From Mesorhizobium sp. B2-7-2 (GTDB taxonomy: Bacteria > Pseudomonadota > Alphaproteobacteria > Rhizobiales > Rhizobiaceae): a stretch of 64,000 nucleotides of DNA. The notes under the pieces were generated by a model. That model was not told the origin of the DNA and did no database searches. It was given only the letters and a program-made list of their open reading frames with translations. The translations under genes were made by a program, and so were the position numbers. The stretch covers positions 1 through 64,000 of the forward strand of contig NZ_VFTZ01000014.1 of the NCBI RefSeq assembly GCF_006440775.1. Direction: 5' to 3'. Of this stretch, positions 34,718-43,776 are shown piece after piece; the first letter of the stretch is position 1, and every line of letters starts with the position of its first letter.

Positions 34718-35701
34718 TCAGTGATAGTGCCGGCGATCGCGCGGCGCATCATGCGCATGGTCGTGATCATGATGGTGGTCGTGCTCGTCATGGCTGTCCG
34801 CGCATTGGCCGAATTCGGGTTCGACAGTGGCATGCTCGATGCCATGCTCGGCCGCAAGCCGTTTCTTGATGGCGCTCACCGCGGCATGCGCATCGACGCC
34901 GTCGTTCAGGCAAGCATGCAGCGTCGCCATGTTGCTGGTCCCGTCGAGCGACCAGACATGCATATGGTGCACCTCGCGCACGCCCTTGACCGCGCCTTCG
35001 ATGTCCTTGGCGATCAGGTCGCGATCGAGGCTGGCCGGCACGCCTTCGAGCAGGACGTGGGCCGCCTGGCGCATCAGCGACCATGCCGTCGACAGAATGA
35101 GCAGCGACACCAGCACCGACAGGATCGGATCGATGGGCGTCCAGCCGGTTGCCAGGATGATGAGCGCTGCCGCGATTGCCGCGGCCGAGCCAAGCAGGTC
35201 GCCCAGCACATGCAGGATGGCGCCGCGCATGTTGAGGCTTTCCCGATCGCCGCCATGCAGCACGAAGAAGGAAGCGATGTTGACCAGCAGGCCTGCCACC
35301 GCCACCACCAGCATCGGCCCGCCGAGCACCGGCGCCGGGTTCATCAGCCGCCCCCAGGCCTCGTAGACGATCCAGAGCGCAATGACGAAGATGGCGATGC
35401 CATTGGTATAGGCGACCAGCGTCTTCACCCGGGCGAAGCCATAGGTGAGGCGGCCGGTGGCCGGACGGCCTGTCAGGTGAAAGGCATACCAGGCAAGGCC
35501 GAGCGCGATGGCGTCGGCCAGCATGTGCCCGGCATCGGCGACCAGCGCCAGCGATCCGGTCAGCCAGCCGCCCAGCGCCTCGGCGACCATGAAGCCCGCG
35601 GTCAGGCAGGTCGCGATCAGCACCCGCTTCTTGTCGGTCGAGCCATGCACATGGCCGGAACCGGCCAAGCCGTGATCGTGCGAGCCATGGTCATGCGCCA
35701 T
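34718..35701 (-). CDS. Cation diffusion facilitator (CzcD-like) metal exporter
   Basis: A 327-residue CDF transporter exporting Zn2+ or related metals for protons. Histidine-rich ends are present (MAHDHGSHDHG.. and DEHDHHHDHDHAHD). Metal-site residues appear in SLALVADAGHMLADAIALGL and HVLGDLLGSAAAIAAAL. A cytoplasmic C-terminal domain follows (HHMHVWSLDGTSNMATLHA). ATG 35701 follows GGAG; the open frame further upstream is Arg/Ser-rich. It starts 13 bp after the GNAT stop, so the two are probably co-transcribed. Confidence 0.93.
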   Translation of the reverse strand: MAHDHGSHDHGLAGSGHVHGSTDKKRVLIATCLTAGFMVAEALGGWLTGSLALVADAGHMLADAIALGLAWYAFHLTGRPATGRLTYGFARVKTLVAYTNGIAIFVIALWIVYEAWGRLMNPAPVLGGPMLVVAVAGLLVNIASFFVLHGGDRESLNMRGAILHVLGDLLGSAAAIAAALIILATGWTPIDPILSVLVSLLILSTAWSLMRQAAHVLLEGVPASLDRDLIAKDIEGAVKGVREVHHMHVWSLDGTSNMATLHACLNDGVDAHAAVSAIKKRLAAEHGIEHATVEPEFGQCADSHDEHDHHHDHDHAHDAPRDRRHYH

Positions 35702-35714
35702 CGCTGAACTCCTG

Positions 35715-36401
35715 TCACGCGCCGAAATCAGCGCGGAAATCCTCGAGCCGCCGCTTCTGGCCGCCTGCTCCGTCGAAATTCGCCGGATCGAGCCAGCCCT
35801 CATAGGCGTTGCGCAAGGCCGGCCATTCCTTGTCGATGATCGAATACCACGCCGTGTCGCGGTTTTCACCCTTGACCACAAGGTGTTGTCGGAAGATGCC
35901 TTCGAACCTGAAGCCGAAGCGCTCGGCGGCGCGCTTCGATGGCTCGTTGCGGTTGTTGCACTTCCACTCGTAACGGCGGTAGCCGAGATCGTCGAAGAGG
36001 TATTTCGCAAACAGGAACTGCGCCTCGGTCGCGGCCGGCTTGCGCGAGATCAGCGGACCCCAATAGATGTTGCCGATTTCGCCGACGCCGTTATTGGCGT
36101 CGATGCGCATCAGCGTCTGACGCCCGGCGATCTTGCCGGTCGCTCTGTCGATGACGGTGAAGAACAGCGGGTCCTCGCTCGCTTCGGCCTTGTCCAGCCA
36201 GGGCTGGAAGGCCGCGCGGGTCTCCGGCGGATAGTCCGGCAGCCAGGCGAAACGTCCGCCGGCGTCGGGCACCGACGACGCTTGGTAAAGACCATCGCCA
36301 TGCCTTGCCGCGCTCAGCGGCTCGAGCCTGACCGTGCGTCCCTCGATCGGCTTTCGTTCCGGCCGCGGGCGCGGCTGCCAATTCTTCAGATCTTCCGACA
36401 C
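35715..36401 (-). CDS. GNAT acetyltransferase (RimJ/RimL-like)
   Basis: A 228-residue acetyltransferase: RTVRLEPLSAARHGDGLYQA, FTVIDRATGKIAGRQTLMRI, then NRNEPSKRAAERFGFRFEGI, the usual RimJ-type ending. I take GTG 36401, which has GGAG just upstream, as start. The frame is open to 36494, but that part overlaps the promoter of the divergent aminotransferase. Acceptor unknown. Confidence 0.82.
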   Translation of the reverse strand: MSEDLKNWQPRPRPERKPIEGRTVRLEPLSAARHGDGLYQASSVPDAGGRFAWLPDYPPETRAAFQPWLDKAEASEDPLFFTVIDRATGKIAGRQTLMRIDANNGVGEIGNIYWGPLISRKPAATEAQFLFAKYLFDDLGYRRYEWKCNNRNEPSKRAAERFGFRFEGIFRQHLVVKGENRDTAWYSIIDKEWPALRNAYEGWLDPANFDGAGGQKRRLEDFRADFGA

Positions 36402-36483
36402 GACCACTCCAATCCGTTTGACTTTTGCTGGCGGACGGTCACAAAAACGCTCGCTCACAGAAAGAACCACAGGGACGGGAAAA

Positions 36484-37668
36484 ATGCTCCACACGATCGC
36501 GGCCTTCGACCGTCTCGGCGAGGAAAATGCCTTCGCGGTGCTGGCGAGGGCTACCGCGCTTGCCCATCAGGGTCGCGATATCGTCAATCTCGGCATCGGC
36601 CAGCCCGACTTCAAGACGCCGCAGCACATCGTCGAGGCGGCGATCAAGGCGCTGCGCGACGGCCACCATGGCTACACGCCGGCAAACGGCCTCTTGGCCA
36701 CCCGCGAGGCCGTGGTACGCCGCACTTTGACCACCACCGGTGTCGAGGTGTCGCCCGAGAACGTGATGATCCTGCCCGGCGGCAAGCCGACCATGTTCGC
36801 CGCGATCCTGATGTTCGGCGAGGCCGGCACCGAGATCCTCTATCCCGATCCCGGCTTTCCGATCTACCGCTCGATGATCGAGTTCACCGGCGCGACGCCG
36901 GTGCCGGTGCCGATCCGCGAGGAAAACGGCTTTGCCTTCTCGGCCGACGAGACGCTGGCGCTGATCACGCCCAGGACCAGGCTGCTGATCCTCAACTCGC
37001 CCGCCAATCCGACCGGCGGCGTCACCCCGCGGGCCGAGATCGAGAAGCTGGTCAAGGGCCTGGAGAAGCACCCTGAGGTCGCGATCATGTCCGACGAGAT
37101 CTACGACGTCATGACCTATGATGGCGAGACCCACTGCTCGCTACTCAACTTCCCCGAGATCCGCGACCGGCTGATCGTGCTCAACGGCTGGTCGAAGACC
37201 TGGGCGATGACCGGCTGGCGCATGGGCTGGTCGATCTGGCCGAACGGCGACAAGGGTGCGCATCTCTACGACAAGGTTCGCAAGCTGGCGGTGAACTGCT
37301 GGTCCTGCGTCAACGCGCCGAGCCAGTATGCCGGCATCGCCGCGATCGACGGCCCGCAGGACGACGTCGAAAAGATGATGCGCGCCTTCGACAACCGCAG
37401 GAAGATCGTGGTCGAAGGGCTGAACGCGCTGCCGGGCATTTCCTGCATCACGCCGAAGGGCGCCTTCTATGCCTTCCCCAATGTCTCGAAGACCGGCTGG
37501 AAGGCCAAGAAGCTTGCCTCGGCGCTACTCGAGGATGCCGGCGTGGCGCTGATCGGCGGCCCCGATTTCGGCGTGCTCGGCGAAGGCTATATCCGGCTTT
37601 CCTACGCCAATTCGGAGGAGAACATCCTGCGCGCGCTGGAGCGGATCGAGGCGTTTTTGGCAAAGTGA
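36484..37668 (+). CDS. Class I/II PLP-dependent aminotransferase
   Basis: A 394-residue fold-type I aminotransferase. IVNLGIGQPDFKTP, HGYTPANGL, NSPANPTGG and the PLP-lysine segment NGWSKTWAMTGWRMGW are all present, with the carboxylate-binding arginine near YIRLSYA. Aspartate- or aromatic-type substrates are likely but not determinable here. ATG 36484 follows GGGA. It is divergent from the GNAT gene. Confidence 0.9.
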   Translation: MLHTIAAFDRLGEENAFAVLARATALAHQGRDIVNLGIGQPDFKTPQHIVEAAIKALRDGHHGYTPANGLLATREAVVRRTLTTTGVEVSPENVMILPGGKPTMFAAILMFGEAGTEILYPDPGFPIYRSMIEFTGATPVPVPIREENGFAFSADETLALITPRTRLLILNSPANPTGGVTPRAEIEKLVKGLEKHPEVAIMSDEIYDVMTYDGETHCSLLNFPEIRDRLIVLNGWSKTWAMTGWRMGWSIWPNGDKGAHLYDKVRKLAVNCWSCVNAPSQYAGIAAIDGPQDDVEKMMRAFDNRRKIVVEGLNALPGISCITPKGAFYAFPNVSKTGWKAKKLASALLEDAGVALIGGPDFGVLGEGYIRLSYANSEENILRALERIEAFLAK

Positions 37669-37883
37669 GCTCGGTTCCCTCGGTCGGCGATGTTCCCCTC
37701 TGGTGAGTGGCTCGCCCCGAGCCACCATTATTGCATCCTTGCGGCCGGCCGGAGTCCGCCGGCATGGTCTTTGCAAACATCGTCACCGCATGATGACCGG
37801 GCGCAGGCACGTGTTTGATCCAGCGCAAGGTGCCGGACTGCCCCACGTCGTAGGATTACGCATGCAACGTCAGGACAGACCCC

Positions 37884-38228
37884 ATGCGCAAAGGCTTGAT
37901 GAAATCGGCGGCCGCAATCAGCGGCGTCTTGGCCCTTGTCCCCGGGGCCGCGTGTGCACAGGCATTGGATGCCGACAGATATGCCTATGGTCCTGGGATG
38001 ATGTGGTGGGGCGGAGGTTGGGCGATGATTTTCGGTCCGTTGTTCATGATCCTCTTTTTCGTCGTCCTTGTGGGTGCCGTCACCCGCTGGCAGCGGGGGC
38101 CGGGCGCGGTGCCACCCCATCAGACGTCGCCGGGTCGCATGCCTCTCGACATTCTCAAGGAGCGCTTTGCGCGCGGCGAGATCGACAAGAACGAGTTCGA
38201 GGAACGCCGCCGAGTGCTCGGCGACTAA
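37884..38228 (+). CDS. Membrane protein with SHOCT domain
   Basis: A 114-residue protein: signal-like N-terminus (about 5-25), a membrane helix (about 47-68, MIFGPLFMILFFVVLVGAV), and a C-terminal SHOCT motif (DILKERFARGEIDKNEFEER). SHOCT proteins often regulate or oligomerise with membrane partners. The 215 bp before it contain a small hairpin (37707-37725) but no other clear signal. Confidence 0.82.
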   Translation: MRKGLMKSAAAISGVLALVPGAACAQALDADRYAYGPGMMWWGGGWAMIFGPLFMILFFVVLVGAVTRWQRGPGAVPPHQTSPGRMPLDILKERFARGEIDKNEFEERRRVLGD

Positions 38229-38270
38229 AGCAATTCCAGGAAAAGTGTGAGCGGTTAGGCCCGGCGCCGC
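38228..38270 (+). repeat. Partial palindromic repeat
   Basis: Only the left half is present: AGCAATTCCAGGAAAAGTGTG, then GCGGTTAGGC..CGGCGCC, the same variant as at 26652. The right arm is missing. It starts right at the SHOCT gene's stop codon. Confidence 0.65.
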
Positions 38271-38274
38271 CGGC

Positions 38275-39036
38275 TCATCCGCGCCCGACAAACGGCATCT
38301 TCGTCGCCATCACGGTCATGAACAGCACATTGGCGTCGAGCGGGAGGCTGGCCATATGCAGCACCGCGTCGGCGACGCGCTGCACATCCATCACCGCTTC
38401 GGCGGCGATCGAGCCATTGGCCTGCGGCACGCCCACCGTCATCGGCTGCGCCATCTCGGTCAGCGCATTGCCGATGTCGATCTGGCCGCAGGCGATGTCG
38501 AAGGGCCGGCCGTCAAGCGCCAGCGTCTTGGTGAGCCCGGTGATCGCGTGCTTGGTCGCCGTATAGGGCGCTGAGCCCGGGCGCGGCGTATAGGCAGACA
38601 CCGAGCCGTTGTTGATGATGCGGCCGCCCATCGGCTTCTGCCGGCGCATGGCGCCGAAGGCTGCGCGAGCACACAGGAACGATCCCGTCAGGTTGACGCC
38701 GACGACGTCGTTCCAGACCTCGACCGGGATCTCGTCAATCAGTGTCGACTTGTAGCCCATGCCGGCATTGTTGAAGAGCAGGTCGACGCGGCCGAAGCCT
38801 TCGAGCACGGTCTCGAACATGTCGTCGACTTCGTCGGCCTTGCTGATGTCGCAGGCGATGGCCAATGCTTTGGCTTGCGTCTTGCCCGCATCGGCGATCG
38901 CCTCTTCCAGCAGCGTCTTGCGGCGGCCGCAGAACACCGTGTTCCAGCCTGCCTTGAGCAGCGCCGTCGCGACGCTCTTGCCGATGCCGGTGCCGGCGCC
39001 GGTAACGATGGCGGTCTTCTCTGCTATGGCTGTCAT
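38275..39036 (-). CDS. Short-chain dehydrogenase/reductase
   Basis: A 253-residue classical SDR: KTAIVTGAGTGIGKSVATAL (cofactor site), LLFNNAGMGYKSTL, and NGSVSAYTPRPGSAPYTATK with catalytic Ser, Tyr and Lys. ATG 39036 is chosen because the frame upstream crosses the terminator of the next gene. Substrate unknown. Confidence 0.92.
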   Translation of the reverse strand: MTAIAEKTAIVTGAGTGIGKSVATALLKAGWNTVFCGRRKTLLEEAIADAGKTQAKALAIACDISKADEVDDMFETVLEGFGRVDLLFNNAGMGYKSTLIDEIPVEVWNDVVGVNLTGSFLCARAAFGAMRRQKPMGGRIINNGSVSAYTPRPGSAPYTATKHAITGLTKTLALDGRPFDIACGQIDIGNALTEMAQPMTVGVPQANGSIAAEAVMDVQRVADAVLHMASLPLDANVLFMTVMATKMPFVGRG

Positions 39037-39125
39037 CGCCGTCCTCCGGTCATGGATGGAAAGACGTGGCATCGCAAATGACAGGGATGATGGCAAGCCG
39101 CTGCTGGCGATAAAAAACGGCCAAC

Positions 39126-39152
39126 AAAAAGGGCGGCCATTGGCGACCGCCC
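39126..39152 (-). terminator. Rho-independent terminator for the DUF533 gene
   Basis: On the minus strand a hairpin with GGGCGG/CCGCCC arms (39131-39136 and 39147-39152) is followed by TTTTT. It lies 125-150 bp after the DUF533 stop and upstream of the SDR start. Confidence 0.75.
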
Positions 39153-39274
39153 CGATCTGAACCGCGCTTGGGAGGAGGAAAAGCCGGTCCGACTGATTAG
39201 AATGATGCGCTTGCTGGGTTAACGGAAGATTAACGACCGGCAAGGCGTCCCCGAAAGACGTTTACCAAGCCGAA

Positions 39275-40006
39275 TCACCACGGTGAATTGGGCGCCGTTC
39301 CTGCCGGCACCTTGGCCGCCGAAACCGTCGCCTCGACATGATCGACCAGGGCGTCCGGCAGGCCGAGCCGGCCGGCGAGCAGGTCGAGATAACCGCGCTC
39401 GGTGCGCGTGTCGGGATCGATGGTAAGCCGCGAGGCGGTGTAGAGTTCGAGCTTCTGCGCATCGGTCTTGGCGCCGGCGACCAGCGTGTCGAGATCGAGC
39501 GGGCTTTCGAGCTCGGCAAGCAGGAACTTTTCCGCTTCGGCGCCGATGCCCGCGAGCTTGAGCTTGTCGGCGATCTTCTTGCGCTCGTCATCGTCGACAT
39601 GGCCGTCGGCCTTCGCCGCCGAGATCATCGCCCTGACCAGCGTCAGCGTGAACTCGGCCTCGCCCTGCGGCGCCTGCGAGGGGTGGAAGGCCGTGTCGGC
39701 CGGCGGTGGTAACAGTTCCGGCTGGCCGGCTGCTGGTGCCTGCGCCGGCTCCTTGCCGGCCTTGTAGTTCTGATAAGCCTTGCAGGCGAGGCCTCCGATC
39801 GCAGCCAGGCCGCCGAGCTTGACGGCCGCGCCCGTCACCTGCCGGCCAGTGCCGGTGCCGAGCAGCACGGCTGCCAGCGCGCCGGCGGCGAGCGGATTGT
39901 CCTTTGCCATCTGCACCGCCTGCCCCGCCTTGTCGCGGACAGTCGAGCCGGTCCCGGGGATTTGCGAGCCGAGAAGGTCGTCGAGCAGCTTCTTGGGATC
40001 GAGCAT
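39275..40006 (-). CDS. DUF533 (YebE-like) inner membrane protein
   Basis: A 243-residue protein. LDPKKLLDDLLGSQIPG and a glycine-rich hydrophobic stretch (GALAAVLLGTGTGRQVTGAA) lead, then a tellurite-resistance TerB-like helical domain (MISAAKADGHVDDDERKKI). This is the YebE/DUF533 architecture; function unknown. ATG 40006 follows GGAGG. Confidence 0.88.
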   Translation of the reverse strand: MLDPKKLLDDLLGSQIPGTGSTVRDKAGQAVQMAKDNPLAAGALAAVLLGTGTGRQVTGAAVKLGGLAAIGGLACKAYQNYKAGKEPAQAPAAGQPELLPPPADTAFHPSQAPQGEAEFTLTLVRAMISAAKADGHVDDDERKKIADKLKLAGIGAEAEKFLLAELESPLDLDTLVAGAKTDAQKLELYTASRLTIDPDTRTERGYLDLLAGRLGLPDALVDHVEATVSAAKVPAGTAPNSPW

Positions 40007-40129
40007 CAATGCCTCCAGAATGGGCCCGGCCGAACGCGCCCGGGCAGGGTTTCGGACCGGCAAGAGGTAGGCCCCGTGCATCGACATTACAATGACGGGG
40101 GCAGCTTTTCGCTCGCAGAGCTGGCCGCT

Positions 40130-41065
40130 CTAATTGCCGATATGGCGCTTGCCGCCGCGCGCTTGCGCCAGCTTGACCTGGCGGTGGCGTTCGGCATAGC
40201 GCTCGCGATCCTCGTCGGACCGCGCCTCAAAGCAATGCGGGCATGAGACGCCGATTGCGTATTTCGGCGACAGCCGGTCCTCGACCGTCAGCGGATGCCG
40301 GCAAGCCCGGCAGAGCTCCGCCTCCCCCTCGACCAGACCATGCGAGACGGAGACCCGTTCGTCGAACACGAAACATTCGCCTTGCCAGAGGCTCTCTTCG
40401 GCCGGCACGTCCTCCAGATATTTCAGGATGCCGCCCTTGAGATGGAAGACGTCTTTGAGGCCGAGCGATTTCACATAGGCCGTCGCCTTCTCGCAGCGAA
40501 TGCCGCCGGTGCAGAACATCGCCACCTTGCGGCCTTCGAGCTCTCCACGATGCTGCTCGACCCAGGCGGGGAACTCGCGGAAGCTGGTGGTCTTGGGATC
40601 GACCGCGCCCTGGAAAGTGCCGAGCGAGACTTCGTAGGCGTTGCGCGTGTCGATGACGAGCGTGTCGGCATCCGATATCAGCGCGTTCCAGTCGGCCGGC
40701 GCGACATAGGTGCCGGCGCTCGCCGCCGGATCGATGTCCTCGACGCCCATGGTGACGATCTCGCGCTTCAGCCGCACCTTCATGCGGTGGAACGGCATTT
40801 CGGCGGCGGCGCTGTATTTGATTTCGAGACCGGTAAGGCCTTCGGTGGCTTGCAGATGGTCGATCAGCGCGGCAATCGCGTCCTCGTTGCCGGCAACGGT
40901 GCCGTTGATGCCTTCATGCGCCAGAAGCAGCGTGCCCTTGATGCCGCGGCCGCAGCAGAAGGCGGCAAGCGGCGCGCGAAGGGCCTCGTATCCGCCGAGC
41001 CGCGCGAATTTATAGAGCGCGGCGACGCGGACTGGCTGAATTTCCATGGCTGTTGTCATGGTCAT
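40130..41065 (-). CDS. trhO: tRNA uridine(34) hydroxylase TrhO (rhodanese-type)
   Basis: A 311-residue YceA/TrhO homolog. It has an N-terminal acylphosphatase-like domain (GIKGTLLLAHEGINGTVAG) and a rhodanese domain (about 125-225) with the active-site loop CTGGIRCEKA, then a Cys-rich C-terminus (CRACRHPLT, SCPHCFE). TrhO makes 5-hydroxyuridine at the tRNA wobble position. Several ATGs lie near the start; I used 41065. Confidence 0.9.
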   Translation of the reverse strand: MTMTTAMEIQPVRVAALYKFARLGGYEALRAPLAAFCCGRGIKGTLLLAHEGINGTVAGNEDAIAALIDHLQATEGLTGLEIKYSAAAEMPFHRMKVRLKREIVTMGVEDIDPAASAGTYVAPADWNALISDADTLVIDTRNAYEVSLGTFQGAVDPKTTSFREFPAWVEQHRGELEGRKVAMFCTGGIRCEKATAYVKSLGLKDVFHLKGGILKYLEDVPAEESLWQGECFVFDERVSVSHGLVEGEAELCRACRHPLTVEDRLSPKYAIGVSCPHCFEARSDEDRERYAERHRQVKLAQARGGKRHIGN

Positions 41066-41217
41066 GCCACTAGACCGTGGTGAAAGCGGTTTCAAGGCGG
41101 AGGAGCCTCAAAGGCCGGCGGCGATCCGTTGCGCGGCATCGCGACACGCCTGCCTTCGTGGACTTGGCATATCCCTTCTGCTAATCGGTTTAAAATGATC
41201 GAGATGGAGACCAGCAC

Positions 41218-41856
41218 ATGACCAGCAAGACTGAAAAGCTCCTGTCGCTTCTCAACGGTCAACCGGTCATCCCGGTGCTGAAGATCGCCAATGTCGCGGA
41301 CGCGGTGCCACTCGCCCGTGCCTTGTCGCGCGGTGGCCTTCCGGCGATCGAGATCACGCTACGGACCGCCGATGCGCTGGAAGCGATCCGCCGTGTGGCC
41401 GCCGAGGTCGAGGAAGCCTTGGTCGGCGCCGGCACCATTCTAGACGCGAAGCAGTTCGACGAAGCAGCCCGCGCCGGTTCGAAATTCATCGTCAGCCCCG
41501 GCATCACCGGCCAGCTCCTCGACGCGGCCAAGGACAGCCCCGTGCCGCTACTGCCCGGCGCCATCACGCCCGGCGAGATCATGGCCGCGCGCGAAGCCGG
41601 CCTGCGCTTCCTGAAATTCTTCCCGGCCGAGCAGTCCGGCGGCATCGCTTCGCTGAAGGCTTTCGCCTCGCCGCTCGCCGACGTGAAATTCTGCCCGACC
41701 GGCGGCATTACGGCCAAGAATGCCGCCGACTATCTGAGCCTGCCCAACGTCATCTGCGTCGGTGGCTCCTGGGTCGCGCCCGACGATCTCATCAAGGCCG
41801 GCAAGTGGGACGAGATCGAAGCGCTCGCACGCGAGGCAAGCAAGCTCGCCAATTAA
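41218..41856 (+). CDS. eda: KDPG/KHG aldolase
   Basis: A 212-residue class I aldolase. The order is VIPVLKIANVADAVPLARAL, PAIEITLRTADAL with the catalytic glutamate, GAGTILDAKQF, FIVSPG, and RFLKFFPAEQSGG with the Schiff-base lysine. It splits 2-keto-3-deoxy-6-phosphogluconate in the Entner-Doudoroff route, the main glucose path of rhizobia. It is convergent with the SDR, 9 bp apart. Confidence 0.95.
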   Translation: MTSKTEKLLSLLNGQPVIPVLKIANVADAVPLARALSRGGLPAIEITLRTADALEAIRRVAAEVEEALVGAGTILDAKQFDEAARAGSKFIVSPGITGQLLDAAKDSPVPLLPGAITPGEIMAAREAGLRFLKFFPAEQSGGIASLKAFASPLADVKFCPTGGITAKNAADYLSLPNVICVGGSWVAPDDLIKAGKWDEIEALAREASKLAN

Positions 41857-41865
41857 TCCGCCGGA

Positions 41866-42615
41866 TCACCAGGGCAACGGGCCGTTCTCGTCGAAATAGC
41901 CGCCCGTCGGTCCGCCGGCCTCCAGCGTCGCCAGCCGCACGATGATCTCGGCCGCCTGCTGGACAGTGCGGTGCCCCCTGCCCCCGTTCAGGTCTGTCGC
42001 AGTGTAACCGGGAGCAGCGGCGTTGACCGCTATGCCGCGCGGCGAAAGTTCCCTGGCGAAAGCCACCGTGACGGCATTGAGCGCCGTCTTCGAGCTGCCA
42101 TAACTCATGAGATTGGGCGACTGGCTGTCGCCGGACGCGCGCGCGATCGAGCCCATATAGCTGCTGACCATGACGACCCGGGCTGCGGGCGTTGCCAGGA
42201 GCAGCGGCAGAAACGCCTGTGTGACCCGAACCGGGCCGAAGACGTTGACGTCATAGGTGGCTTTCATGTCATCTACACTCTCGCGGCTCGGCGGCCGCTC
42301 ATAGCGGCCGTCCGGGCCGAGCGCCTCGACATAGCCGGGTGCAATGCCTGCATTGTTGACCAGCACCTCCAAGGCAGGCGCCCGCGCCGCGACTGTCTTG
42401 GCCGCAGCCGCCACGCTATCGTTGCTGGTAACGTCGAGTTCGAGCCACTCGACGTCGAACCCTTCGCCGCGCAGCGCCTGCGCCGCTGCCTCGCCGCGCT
42501 CGGCGTCGCGAGCACCGAGCCAAACCTTGAATCCCATGGCGGCCAGCCGACGGGCGGTCTCAAGCCCGATACCTTTGTTGGCGCCGGTAACCAGCGCGTT
42601 CTTTTGCGTCGTCAT
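41866..42615 (-). CDS. Short-chain dehydrogenase/reductase
   Basis: A 249-residue classical SDR: KNALVTGANKGIGLETARRL, VLVNNAGIAPGYVEAL, VVMVSSYMGSIARAS, MSYGSSKTALNAVT. It resembles carbonyl-reductase-like SDRs. ATG 42615 follows GGAG. It is divergent from an AraC regulator across a gap holding a tandem repeat, suggesting control by that regulator. Confidence 0.92.
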   Translation of the reverse strand: MTTQKNALVTGANKGIGLETARRLAAMGFKVWLGARDAERGEAAAQALRGEGFDVEWLELDVTSNDSVAAAAKTVAARAPALEVLVNNAGIAPGYVEALGPDGRYERPPSRESVDDMKATYDVNVFGPVRVTQAFLPLLLATPAARVVMVSSYMGSIARASGDSQSPNLMSYGSSKTALNAVTVAFARELSPRGIAVNAAAPGYTATDLNGGRGHRTVQQAAEIIVRLATLEAGGPTGGYFDENGPLPW

Positions 42616-42702
42616 TCCAGGTCTCCTTCTTGGCGACCTAGACATGGCATCAACCGACCTACTTCGCGCGCCGGATCCTCGCGTCCTCTTGCCTAATCCT
42701 CT

Positions 42703-42761
42703 CAGGTGCGCGTCTTCGCGTCACCAGGTGCGCGTCTTCGCGTCACCAGGTGCCGCGTCAC
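42703..42761. repeat. 22-bp tandem repeat between SDR and AraC genes
   Basis: A 22-bp unit starting CAGGTGCGCGTCTTCGCGTC occurs twice, exact and head to tail (42703-42724 and 42725-42746), with a partial third copy (CAGGTG..CGCGTCAC). Direct repeats are the usual form of AraC-family binding sites, so it may be the operator. It could also be a recent slippage duplication. Confidence 0.7.
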
Positions 42762-42800
42762 ATGGTTGCGCGGCCTGCATGGATCGCACATGCTGCAACG

Positions 42801-43694
42801 ATGAACGAAGCGCTGCACGAATTGATCGTGATCGCCGGCCGCCATGCGCGCGGACGGCGGACGAAGACCGCTATCCCGCGCGTAACGATCGGCTGCAGCG
42901 AAGTCCCGACGCCGCCGCTGCCCGAGCTCTGTCAGCCGACCACGCTCTTTGTCCTGCAGGGAACCAAAACGGTGCTGATCGGCGACCGCACGCTTGCCTA
43001 CGGCGCCGGCAGCTATTTCGTCTACGCGGTCGAGACACCCGCCACCAGTCAGCTCATCGAGGCGAGCGTCGCGCAGCCTTACATGGCCGTCGCATTGTCA
43101 CTCAATACCGAGCTGATCGCCGGCCTGCTCATCGAGCACAAGCCGGCGATCGATGGCGATAGCTTCGTGACCAATCATGTCGACGACTTGCTGCTCGATG
43201 CGTGGCGCCGGATGCTGCGGCTGCTCGACAGGCCGGGCGAGATTCCTGTTCTGGCGCCGATGCTCGAACGCGAGATCGCGTTCCGGCTTTTGCAAGGCCC
43301 GCAGGGCGAAAAGCTGCGCCAGCTCGCGCGCACCGACGGCCGCCTTTCGCAGATCCGCCGCGCCACGGCCTGGATCCGGGCGCATTACAACGAGCCGATC
43401 GATGTGACGCAATTGGCCGAGCTGTCGCATATGAGCAATGCCGCCTTTCATCGCCATTTTAAGGCGGCGACGGCGATGAGCCCGATCCAGTATCAGAAGC
43501 AGCTTCGTCTATTGGAGGCGCGCCATCTGCTGATCGCCCGACCGGGCAGCGCGGCGCATGTCGCGTTCACCGTCGGATACGAAAGCGCCTCCCAGTTCAG
43601 CCGCGAATATGCGCGTCAGTTTGGATTGCCGCCCGCGCGCGACGCCGCGCGACTTCTGGCCAAGGGCGAAGCGGCTGCGCTGGAAGTCGACTGA
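42801..43694 (+). CDS. AraC-family transcriptional regulator
   Basis: A 297-residue regulator with the AraC_N (PF06719-like) cupin domain (TTLFVLQGTKTVLIGDRTLA, YGAGSYFVYAVETPA) and a C-terminal double helix-turn-helix (VTQLAELSHMSNAAFHRHFK, HVAFTVGYESASQFSREYAR). ATG 42801 is the likely start. It probably controls the divergent SDR. Confidence 0.92.
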   Translation: MNEALHELIVIAGRHARGRRTKTAIPRVTIGCSEVPTPPLPELCQPTTLFVLQGTKTVLIGDRTLAYGAGSYFVYAVETPATSQLIEASVAQPYMAVALSLNTELIAGLLIEHKPAIDGDSFVTNHVDDLLLDAWRRMLRLLDRPGEIPVLAPMLEREIAFRLLQGPQGEKLRQLARTDGRLSQIRRATAWIRAHYNEPIDVTQLAELSHMSNAAFHRHFKAATAMSPIQYQKQLRLLEARHLLIARPGSAAHVAFTVGYESASQFSREYARQFGLPPARDAARLLAKGEAAALEVD

Positions 43695-43697
43695 GCA

Positions 43698-43728
43698 TAA
43701 AAACCCGGCCGGCTTGCACCGACCGGGA
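43698..43728 (-). terminator. Rho-independent terminator for the DUF882 gene
   Basis: On the minus strand a hairpin (CCCGGTCGG pairing with CCGGCCGGG, one mismatch) runs into TTTTTATG. It lies about 50 bp beyond the DUF882 stop and 3 bp after the AraC stop. Confidence 0.75.
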
Positions 43729-43776
43729 ATAGGACCTGGATGCAATCAGTGGCCGCGTTGGGTCTGGCGGGCTCGC

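Noticed and set aside
37707..37725. Hairpin GTGGCTCG/CGAGCCAC after the aminotransferase gene
   Set aside because: The stem is only 8 bp and no T tract follows, so it is not called a terminator.
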